Source: Spirochaetaceae bacterium (GTDB lineage Bacteria; Spirochaetota; Spirochaetia; Treponematales; Breznakiellaceae). Taken from it: DNA of 20,072 bases. Below the pieces are notes generated by a model. That model saw nothing but the letters and a program-made list of their open reading frames with translations. It made no database searches and was not told the DNA's origin. Below are positions 1-6,482 of this stretch, piece after piece. Numbering within the stretch: the first letter of the stretch is position 1; each line of letters starts with the position of its first letter. The stretch is taken from contig JAISLM010000087.1 of NCBI GenBank assembly GCA_031290855.1, positions 1 through 20,072 of the forward strand, in the 5' to 3' direction. The position numbers and the translations under genes are program-made.

Positions 1-15
1 CCCCCCCCCCCCCCC
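1..15. repeat. Poly-C homopolymer run at window edge
   Basis: The window opens with 15 consecutive C residues. A run of this length is unusual in this sequence and could be a slippage-prone tract, or an artefact at a contig or assembly edge. Because it touches the window boundary its true length is unknown. Confidence 0.8.
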
Positions 16-301
16 AGGTTAAAATAACCCCGCAGGCTTCCCGCCGCCGTTTGTCACCGCCCGGAGGCTTAACAGGGTTTTGCCCGTAATCCCCGGTTGC
101 TTCCCCGTGAAAACCGATCATGGACCACATGCCAATAGGCGTACTCGCAAGGCAAATCCCGCCTGTGCCAGCCGCTACCCCAACATTTCCTAACAGTGTC
201 TGGTTCAAGACTGTCTGTTTTAAGTTGTTTTAGTTTGCGGGAATTTGCGTGTAACGGATAGCGGAGACCTGCCGGGCCAGGAGCCGCCTCCGGCTTTCAG
301 A
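16..301. other. Non-coding or unrecognised region left of the peptide-binding protein gene
   Basis: No convincing gene is seen here. On the minus strand one frame stays open from a TAA near position 227 to the window edge and runs into the poly-C/G tract. It offers a TTG near 209 and ATG codons further down. Its translation is Gly- and Arg-rich and I do not recognise it, so it could equally be the decayed start of a mobile element or chance. No clear terminator with a T-run follows the stop of the gene at 302. Confidence 0.4.
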
Positions 302-1957
302 TTAAGGGACGCGGGCGTCGCCGGGCTGTGCCAGGACTACGCCGGGCAGGGGAAGGCGGCTCTTGAAGTAAAGGTATTTGAACGGGTGTATGTCCAGCAC
401 GTTGCTGTACCAGCCGCCCAGTTCAGTCTTGTCCACTATGTTTACGGCAAAGCTGTACGAGATCGGCATCACGGTTCCCCTGTCCAAAAGAAGCGCCTCC
501 GCCTCCGAAAGCGTTTTCCAGCGCGTGTCGCCTTCCTCCTCCATCGAGCGGTTCAGGAGTCTTTCGTAGTCGCTGTCGTCGTAATTCGCATCGTTCAGGT
601 TCGAATCGCGCCGCCACATCTGCAGGAACGTGTAGGGATCGGCAAAGTCGCCTATCCATGTGGAGGAGGCGACATCGTAGGAGAGATCTTTCATGCTGTC
701 CAGGTACTTGTCAAACGGGAATACCTCGATTCTGACGGGTATTCCGAGTTCCGTTTTCCATGTCGCGGACATGATGCCGCCTATCCGCGCCGCCTCCATT
801 GACGGGGTGAGCCGCAGCACCAGTTCTGGGAGGCCCTTGCCGTCCGGGTGGCCCGCTTCGGCAAGCAGCCTTCGCGCTTCGGCTATGTCCGTCTTGTCGA
901 TGCCGTCAATCTTCGGGTAGTCCATGATCGGGTAGACGAGCGTCTTCGCGGGCATGATCAGCCCTTCCCGTATCCGACTCCACGACAGTGCAAGAACCAT
1001 GGCGCGGCGGATGCGCCAGTCGTCCCAGGGTTTGCGGGCGGAACGGATGAAGTAGTAGTGGGTGGCAAACATCGGGTTCACGGTTATGCCGGCGCGGTTT
1101 ATCAGCGTTTCCAGGTTCACTTCGCCCGAAATCCAGTCCGCCTGCCCGGAATTCCATAGGGCGGAGGCTTCGTCCCCGTCGTCAATAATGCGTACATTTA
1201 TCGTCTTTAGCCTGACGTCCACCGCGTCCCAGTATAGCTCGTTACGGGCGAACACCTTGGTGTCGCCGTTGTTTTCCAGTAGGTAATAGGGGCCGTTGGA
1301 GATCGGGGGGGAAGCGCTCCAGTCCTCGACGTTCAGCATCGCCGGGTGTATCGGGCTGAAAGAATGATGGCACAGCATACTGGGGAAGAAGGCGGCGGGC
1401 GAGACGAGGCGCACGACGAGGGTCTTGTCGTCCGGCGCTTCTATACCGACCCTGGCCTTGTCGCTTGTCCGGCCCGTCCTGTAGTCGCTCGCGCCTTCTA
1501 TGATGTCGAACAGTGACGAGTAGGGCGAGTTGCGTCCCGGCTCGATCAGGGAGAGCCAGGCGGCACGGAAATCTTCGGCGCGTACCGTATCGCCGTTCCA
1601 GTAACGGGCATAGTCCCGCAGTGTGAATGTCCACACCTTCTTGTCTTCCGACAGTTTCCAGCGGCTTGCCGCTGCGGGGACGGGTTCCATCGTCAAGGGG
1701 TGGTACGAGAAAAGCCCTTCGTAAAGGCCGGTGTATACCTGCGCCTCGCTTGCAAGGAAGGACTTCCTGAAATCGAACTCAATGTCCCGTCCGGACATCA
1801 CCATGGAAAGCGAGGCGCGAACCTCGTCAGAAGGCCGGGCCGGGCCGGGGGGGACAGGCGTCTCGTTGCCCGCGGCATGTAACGCCGTCAGAAGCAACGC
1901 AAACAAAAAGACCTGTCCGCGCGCGGACGCGCGTTGTTTTAATAAGCCGTATGTCAA
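302..1957 (-). CDS. ABC transporter peptide-binding protein (SBP_bac_5, OppA/DppA-like)
   Basis: This is a 551-residue extracytoplasmic solute-binding protein of the family that captures oligopeptides or dipeptides for ABC import. Residues about 12-30 form a hydrophobic signal segment (VFLFALLLTALHA) with an Ala-X-Ala-like cleavage site. There is no lipobox cysteine, so it is probably a free periplasmic protein rather than a lipoprotein. The family signature is seen near residues 95-135: a W.LSEDKKVWTFTLR stretch, then a WNGDTVRAEDF block. The start is a TTG, chosen because GGAG lies 10 nt upstream and the preceding gene ends only 17 bp away, which implies co-transcription. No permease or ATPase gene is adjacent, so it may serve a transporter encoded elsewhere. 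The substrate cannot be told from sequence alone. Confidence 0.85.
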   Translation of the reverse strand: MTYGLLKQRASARGQVFLFALLLTALHAAGNETPVPPGPARPSDEVRASLSMVMSGRDIEFDFRKSFLASEAQVYTGLYEGLFSYHPLTMEPVPAAASRWKLSEDKKVWTFTLRDYARYWNGDTVRAEDFRAAWLSLIEPGRNSPYSSLFDIIEGASDYRTGRTSDKARVGIEAPDDKTLVVRLVSPAAFFPSMLCHHSFSPIHPAMLNVEDWSASPPISNGPYYLLENNGDTKVFARNELYWDAVDVRLKTINVRIIDDGDEASALWNSGQADWISGEVNLETLINRAGITVNPMFATHYYFIRSARKPWDDWRIRRAMVLALSWSRIREGLIMPAKTLVYPIMDYPKIDGIDKTDIAEARRLLAEAGHPDGKGLPELVLRLTPSMEAARIGGIMSATWKTELGIPVRIEVFPFDKYLDSMKDLSYDVASSTWIGDFADPYTFLQMWRRDSNLNDANYDDSDYERLLNRSMEEEGDTRWKTLSEAEALLLDRGTVMPISYSFAVNIVDKTELGGWYSNVLDIHPFKYLYFKSRLPLPGVVLAQPGDARVP

Positions 1958-1974
1958 AATTGATTTTCTCCGTT

Positions 1975-3369
1975 TCAGCTTTCCATGCTGATACCAAGTT
2001 TTTTGAACTGTTCCGCCTCTTCTTTCTTGGCGTTGTATTCCTGTAATTTTTCATTCACCCTGGCGATCACGTTTTTCAACGCGGAAAGCTCAGGCTTGAT
2101 CCCCTTGATTTTGGAACGGGTGGCTTTACCGGCCGCGTTCTTAAAATAATCATCCAGACCGTTCAATGTTTTATGAAAACCCTGAACGTCTTTCAGGTTG
2201 CGCTGGAGTAATTCGATCAGTTGATCCTCGCTCATGCTTTCAAGTTTTTTACCGGCGTTTCCCTGCGGGGCAATCGCGTTCAGAATAGATATTTTCTTTT
2301 CCAGTGTCGCGCAGAATCCGTTGAAATTCAGTTTTTCGCGGATCGTGACGCCTTTCGCCGGATCCATGTATTCAAGCTCGTATATCGTCGGTTTGGTTTC
2401 CGTTTTCGCGATCTGCGACATAAGTTTCTTTATTTTTGCCCAGAGGCCTTTCTTTTGATTCTCCAGCAGGTTACGGTTTTCATTGATCTTTCCGGCGATT
2501 TCAGAAATGTTAACGCCTGCGGAGCCTATGCGGTTTAGCCCGTCAATCAGGATCGGCTTAAAAGAAGGCGGCGCTTTTGCGGTCTTTTTGGCCGGCCCCA
2601 GCTCTACGGAAAGCTGCTGCAAGACGGCTTCCTGCAAATCCCTGGAATTGGCCGAATAATCTTCTTTTATAAGTTCGTCAACAAGCTCGGCATAGAACGG
2701 CGTACCGTTTTTGGCGGAGGCAAGTTTTTTTTTAATGTTCGCCGCCGTCGCTTCCGCAGCGCTCATCGAGGATGTGATGTTGACGCGCAGATTGTATTTA
2801 TACATCTCGCGGTTAAAGTCACTGAGTAGTTTAAGCGTGTTAATGATCGTTTTTGTTGTAGATGACAGCGTCGCAAGCGCGTCCGTAAGCGTCTGCGCGG
2901 TAAACTGGTCGTTTATCCCGTGCCTTATATTGGCTACCACATCGCTTATGGCCTGGGTAGTGGCGTTTACGCCGTCCGGCGTAAGGTGTATCCAGTCTAC
3001 ATACTTTACGAGCCCCACTATTACCTTGAGTTTTTCCTGGGCAAAGCTGTCGGTGTAAAAATCATAGAAGTTTACAAGGAAGTCAAGCTCGTTATCGAGC
3101 GCGGCAAGCTGTATGCCGAGCTGCTCCCGCTTGTTCGAGTCGGAAAGCGCCCCCGCCGGCGGAACCGCAAGATCGCCTACTTTTGTATCGTTTTTGTAAG
3201 GATCTTCGGATATGAACCCCTTTTTTGAGAATAACGAGTAAAGCGAGGAGACAGCCGCATGAAAAGCGCGAAATTCTTCTTTCAGCTTGGGGAGTTCCGT
3301 CCGGTCAAACCACTCTCTTCTGGTGTCGAGCGCGTTCTTCAATTTTACCAAAAAATCATTTTCAGCCAT
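1975..3369 (-). CDS. Unrecognised 464-residue helical protein
   Basis: I do not recognise this protein. It is charged, Lys/Glu/Leu-rich and mostly predicted helical. It has no signal peptide, no transmembrane segment and no cysteine-rich motif. Stretches near residues 1-30 and 430-460 look like coiled coil (for example LQEYNAKKEEAEQFKKL). The middle has Thr/Ser-rich helical repeats. It starts at an ATG with no Shine-Dalgarno sequence. A promoter-like pair sits so close upstream that the mRNA would be nearly leaderless. The gene directly precedes the peptide-binding protein gene (17-bp gap), so the two are probably one transcript. It is a plausible lineage-restricted cytoplasmic structural or scaffold protein, but function is unknown. 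Its base composition is somewhat AT-richer than its neighbours. Confidence 0.8.
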   Translation of the reverse strand: MAENDFLVKLKNALDTRREWFDRTELPKLKEEFRAFHAAVSSLYSLFSKKGFISEDPYKNDTKVGDLAVPPAGALSDSNKREQLGIQLAALDNELDFLVNFYDFYTDSFAQEKLKVIVGLVKYVDWIHLTPDGVNATTQAISDVVANIRHGINDQFTAQTLTDALATLSSTTKTIINTLKLLSDFNREMYKYNLRVNITSSMSAAEATAANIKKKLASAKNGTPFYAELVDELIKEDYSANSRDLQEAVLQQLSVELGPAKKTAKAPPSFKPILIDGLNRIGSAGVNISEIAGKINENRNLLENQKKGLWAKIKKLMSQIAKTETKPTIYELEYMDPAKGVTIREKLNFNGFCATLEKKISILNAIAPQGNAGKKLESMSEDQLIELLQRNLKDVQGFHKTLNGLDDYFKNAAGKATRSKIKGIKPELSALKNVIARVNEKLQEYNAKKEEAEQFKKLGISMES

Positions 3370-3378
3370 TGCACTTAT

Positions 3379-3406
3379 ATTATCGGGAGATTTACCCGTT
3401 TTTCAA
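3379..3406 (-). promoter_or_regulatory. Candidate promoter of the unknown helical protein operon
   Basis: On the minus strand TTGAAA (3401-3406) and GATAAT (3379-3384) are separated by 16 bp; each matches the sigma-70 consensus at five of six bases. Transcription would start within a few bases of the ATG at 3369, giving a nearly leaderless message. That fits the lack of a Shine-Dalgarno sequence. Confidence 0.5.
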
Positions 3407-3442
3407 GCATCGGGCATAGTTTACAGGCAAAAAGCCGGTTTT

Positions 3443-3456
3443 GCGGGCGCTCCCGC
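3443..3456 (-). terminator. Weak hairpin after the DUF1015 gene
   Basis: GCGGG (3443-3447) and CCCGC (3452-3456) form a 5-bp stem with a 4-nt loop just past the DUF1015 stop codon. On the minus strand the stem is followed by AAAACC and then a short T5 run about 10 nt further on. It is therefore only a weak intrinsic terminator candidate. Confidence 0.25.
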
Positions 3457-3473
3457 AGATTTGCTGACTGTAA

Positions 3474-4787
3474 CTATTCGCAGATGCGCCTGGCTTCAAT
3501 GTAGAAGCGTTTTTCACAAGCGTCCCCCATCGAGAAGCTTTTGCGCGGCAGGGGGCCGCCTCTGACGACGCTTTCGAACAAACAGTATTTGTCGAAGGGC
3601 GGAAGCAGTATCCCTGCGGCGGCAGGCTGCGCCGCGACACGGATCAACTCCTCTTCGCCGTGTATATAGTCGGTTTTAAGTCCTTCCAGAAGCGGGTCTA
3701 TGCTGACCGTGGGCAGCCCGCCCTTCGAGTACTTCACCAGCACGCAACGTCCGCCCGATATTATGCCGCAGCGGTTTTCGGGTGCGGAGGCGTCAGCCAC
3801 CATGGCCTGTAACTGTTCAGGCCCGCCGGCTTCCAGCGAAGAAAAGTCGGGAAGCGCCGACAGGGCCTTTAGGATACGGTCCGCGTCCGTGTTAAAAACA
3901 ACACGGTGTATCGGCTCGAAAACGATCGCCGGATCGTAAAGGTTTACGACCTCGGCCAGCGCGTAACGTGCCGGGTGAGTGTCCGCCTTATCGGGGTGGG
4001 CCGCCTTGTACTCGTCCCACACGGCCTTTGCGGCAGCCAGCGAATGGTTGCCGTCGCCGACGGCAAACAAAAAAGGATTGTTGATCTTGTAGCGGTTGAT
4101 CGACGTGCGCGACAGATGTTCAAAAACATCCCGTATCAGCGCCCAGTCGTTATTCCGGTAAAGCAGCTTGCAGCGCACGCTTCCGCCTCCCATCATCAGA
4201 GGGGTATCGTAGACCGCAGGCGCTTTGGCCAGCAGCTTTTTCAGCAACGAAATCAAAATGTTTTCGCGGTCATCGATCAAAAGCAGAACGTGCGGCAGTT
4301 CCAGCGCGGCATTTCTGCGGATTTCCATGCGGGCCGGCAGCCTTTCCTGTAGTATCCCTTCGGTGGCGCGGATTATACTCTCCGAATCCGCGCGCCAATC
4401 ATAGCTTTCCATGTCGACGGCCACCAGTATGCCGCGCCGCGTACCGCGCCGCGTCGTCCGCTCGATATACGCGCCCGCCTGCCTCGGCGGATTAAGAACC
4501 GCGTCCTTCTTGTATATCTTTTCCACATAGCCGCGCATCGCCTGATGTATCCGCTCGATTCGCCCGGCGCGGTCGCTCTCGTCCAGGTAGATTTCAGGAT
4601 AGATCATGTCCAGCGTGGAAGGCGCGTCCCCGACAAAAGAAGCGACGGCCTCCCAATAGGCGGCGTCTTGCGTATACTGATCGCAGGCTATTACCGCCCA
4701 TTTTTGCAGGTCAACGCTTTTTGCGGGCAGTATAATCTGCGGTATCTTTATCCCCAAATCGGAAAGTTGTATATTTGTTTTATTCAT
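3474..4787 (-). CDS. DUF1015 family protein
   Basis: This is a 437-residue protein of the DUF1015 family, which is widespread in anaerobes and whose biochemical role is not firmly established. The hallmark is a [AG]DG[HN]H-type motif, here GDGNH at residues 244-248 followed by SLAAAKAVW. A conserved MGGGS lies about 35 residues upstream. The ATG at 4787 was chosen over an upstream GTG/TTG-type start at 4823 because AGGA lies about 8 nt before it and the protein then opens with the typical short lead into IKIPQIILP. It has no signal peptide, so it is probably cytoplasmic. It is separated by about 100 bp from the next minus-strand gene, which has its own promoter candidate. Confidence 0.85.
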   Translation of the reverse strand: MNKTNIQLSDLGIKIPQIILPAKSVDLQKWAVIACDQYTQDAAYWEAVASFVGDAPSTLDMIYPEIYLDESDRAGRIERIHQAMRGYVEKIYKKDAVLNPPRQAGAYIERTTRRGTRRGILVAVDMESYDWRADSESIIRATEGILQERLPARMEIRRNAALELPHVLLLIDDRENILISLLKKLLAKAPAVYDTPLMMGGGSVRCKLLYRNNDWALIRDVFEHLSRTSINRYKINNPFLFAVGDGNHSLAAAKAVWDEYKAAHPDKADTHPARYALAEVVNLYDPAIVFEPIHRVVFNTDADRILKALSALPDFSSLEAGGPEQLQAMVADASAPENRCGIISGGRCVLVKYSKGGLPTVSIDPLLEGLKTDYIHGEEELIRVAAQPAAAGILLPPFDKYCLFESVVRGGPLPRKSFSMGDACEKRFYIEARRICE

Positions 4788-4900
4788 TAAACGTATCCTA
4801 AACTGAATTAGCCGCGTTTGCAAGTAAACTTTACCATGTCAGGCAAAAAGACCGAACGGACAGCCCCTAGTTAAACACGTCCGCCGCGCATAGTCAAGTG

Positions 4901-4910
4901 CTGTCATAAT
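4901..4910. repeat. Left copy of a 10-bp inverted repeat bounding the ISAs1 relic
   Basis: CTGTCATAAT here is repeated in inverted orientation (ATTATGACAG) at 5887-5896. The flanking bases also partly match: TAGTCAAG before this copy against TTGAATAG after the other. The pair encloses the transposase relic and probably marks the ends of the insertion sequence. Confidence 0.4.
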
Positions 4911-5797
4911 GAGCCTCCGCACGGCAAGCGCATATAAATTACTCTGAAGCGGAGGCGCAAGGAAGATTGAAAGAGCAATCGCTCAAGATATTCATTCGGC
5001 CACGCCATTTGTTTCCGCCGCCCGATCATACCGCTTTTTGTTTCCCGTGTCCGCCCGGGCCGCTCGTCACGGGCCGGTACCGGCTGAAACGGTATATGGT
5101 TAGCATCTGCGGGCGCGGAGAAATCCGGGCCCGCAAAGTATTTTTTCACGTCCTCTTGCGGCGTTCCCCGGCTCCCTTTTAATGAAAACAGGTAATCCGC
5201 CTTCTTTTCCGCCGAATGGACGGCTATGTTATACTGGCATCCCATCGCGTCTATGGTCACGATACACCCTTCCGGCGCCAGTTTCCCCAACAAGGCCGGT
5301 ATCGCCGTGATTGTGGAAACTTCGTTTCCCTTGCTTTTTTCCTCCGTCTTCACCTGTCCGAATACCGGCCGGTTCTCCGCCGCCCACGCGCTCACGATAC
5401 GCGGCGCTTTCCCCCGGCCTTGAAGTGCCCCCGGACCGTCTTCCCGTCCATATTCCCGCTTGACGGCCCGCACCCAATTCATAAAACATCCCCCGGTTTT
5501 CTCCGGCGCTATCCGGCTTATCATCCGCCGGTACACGTCGTGATGCGGAATGCCGTGCTCCGGTTTCAGAAACCGGCCTGGCCGGGCTTTCTTCGCCTTC
5601 GCGTACCGTTCTGTGTCTTCCCGTCTCCGGTCCAGGGCGATAAGAGCCGGAATGGTTATGACGATGACTTCATAGAGCGGGTACAGTTTATTGCGCTCTA
5701 TCCGGGGATCCTGTATGACAGAAAAACAGGTCATAAGGGGCATCAGCGCCGCTTGTTTTTCTTGTTCCATGGCTCCCCTCCCAGAAAACCATGCCAA
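4904..5797 (-). pseudogene. Decayed ISAs1-family transposase (H-repeat type)
   Basis: The product resembles ISAs1-family DDE transposases. There is an N-terminal DPRIERNKLYPLYEVIVI block, a GIPHHDVYRR block, IVSAW, FGQVKTEEKS, and the second catalytic aspartate in IVTIDAMGCQ (codon at 5249-5251). The first catalytic motif is missing from this frame: MDGKTVRG is intact at 5428-5451 but in another minus-strand frame, so at least two frameshifts lie around 5415-5460. The C-terminus is also lost. Full-length members are usually about 370 residues or more and carry a catalytic Glu, but here homology fades after MAWPNEYLE, and the tail is read from a hairpin repeat. The likely native start is the ATG at 5770, preceded by GGGAGGGGAG. 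It is inactive as encoded. Confidence 0.8.
4911..4956. repeat. Dispersed hairpin repeat, copy 1
   Basis: GCCTCCGC (4913-4920) and GCGGAGGC (4949-4956) form a perfect 8-bp inverted repeat. Its left part, ATGAGCCTCCGCACGGCAAG and the next three bases GCG, matches copy 2 near 15538-15560 at all but two positions. It overlaps the end of the transposase relic and supplies its last codons. Confidence 0.6.
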
Positions 5798-5856
5798 GTA
5801 TAGCTCCTTTTCCGGTTTTTTATATACGCCGGCCCTGCGTGTCCACCTGCGATAGC

Positions 5857-5885
5857 TTGACTCTTTTTTTCCATACTGATACGAT
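5857..5885 (+). promoter_or_regulatory. Promoter of rimP-nusA-infB
   Basis: TTGACT (5857-5862) and TACGAT (5880-5885) are spaced by exactly 17 bp, close to the sigma-70 consensus. A start near 5892 would give a leader of about 70 nt that contains the hairpin and T-run at 5917-5942. Confidence 0.6.
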
Positions 5886-5886
5886 G

Positions 5887-5896
5887 ATTATGACAG
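5887..5896. repeat. Right copy of the inverted repeat bounding the ISAs1 relic
   Basis: ATTATGACAG is the inverted partner of 4901-4910. If it is the element end, the insertion sequence lies immediately against the promoter of the rimP operon, which may then start within or at the edge of the element. Confidence 0.4.
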
Positions 5897-5916
5897 TTGA
5901 ATAGGGTTTGAAAGTT

Positions 5917-5942
5917 GAGGCTGTGTAAAGCCTCTTTTTTTT
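5917..5942 (+). terminator. Intrinsic terminator or attenuator in the rimP-nusA-infB leader
   Basis: GAGGCT (5917-5922), a 6-nt loop and AGCCTC (5929-5934) are followed by eight T residues (5935-5942). This is a textbook intrinsic terminator, yet no plus-strand gene lies upstream. It sits between the operon promoter and rimP, 18 bp before the ATG. The simplest reading is premature termination in the leader, a possible autoregulation point because NusA itself modulates termination. Confidence 0.7.
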
Positions 5943-5960
5943 AGGGAGCGGTTTGGCAGG

Positions 5961-6482
5961 ATGCGCTATACGCCCAGGGTTGCCGATAAGGTGTTCGATT
6001 CGATAGAGGCCGTCGTAAAGGGTCTCGCTATGAGCCTAGTAGAACTTTCGGTTTCACAGCGGAAAGGCTGCGTACAGGTCAGGGCTGTGATCTACAGGGA
6101 CGCCGGCGGCGTTGCGTCTCCTGATGTCGGCATTAACGACTGCGCCGGTGTGCATCGCGCTATCCTTCCGCGTTTGGAGCTTGCCTTCCCCGGGCAGGAT
6201 ATTTATGTCGAGGTTTCGTCGCCTGGGATTGAACGCAGAATAAAGGACGGTGCGGAATTCGTTCACTATATAGGGAGGCCGGTCACTTGTTACCGGACGG
6301 ATATTTCCGGTTGGACAAGCGGTGTTCTGATCGGCGCAGACGACAATCATATTGTTATCAAGGGGAAAAACGGAATGACTAGTCTTTCTTACGATACCAT
6401 TGCAAAAGCAAAGCTCACTTGCCTGGCGGAGATTTCTGAGGTCGCGCAATCTCCGCGGCGGAATAAAGAGGCGGCGCTCTGA
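5961..6482 (+). CDS. rimP: Ribosome maturation factor RimP
   Basis: RimP binds the free 30S subunit and is needed for its late maturation. The 173-residue product has the N-terminal alpha/beta domain, with the family hallmark YVEVSSPGIERRIK at about residues 82-95, followed by the C-terminal SH3-like barrel (GWTSGVLIGADDNHIVI). Family members are usually about 150-170 residues. The ATG at 5961 was chosen because AGGGAG (5943-5948) precedes it and because N-terminal homology begins soon after. The stop TGA shares one base with the nusA ATG, implying translational coupling. Gene order rimP-nusA-infB is the conserved bacterial arrangement. Confidence 0.92.
   Translation: MRYTPRVADKVFDSIEAVVKGLAMSLVELSVSQRKGCVQVRAVIYRDAGGVASPDVGINDCAGVHRAILPRLELAFPGQDIYVEVSSPGIERRIKDGAEFVHYIGRPVTCYRTDISGWTSGVLIGADDNHIVIKGKNGMTSLSYDTIAKAKLTCLAEISEVAQSPRRNKEAAL

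Noticed and set aside
598..607. GGTTCGAATC, resembling a tRNA T-loop
   Set aside because: It lies inside the peptide-binding protein gene and no acceptor, D or anticodon arms can be formed around it.
3387..3406. CGGG-loop-CCCG with T5 on the plus strand, as a terminator
   Set aside because: The stem is only 4 bp, no plus-strand gene ends there, and the same bases serve as a promoter spacer on the minus strand.
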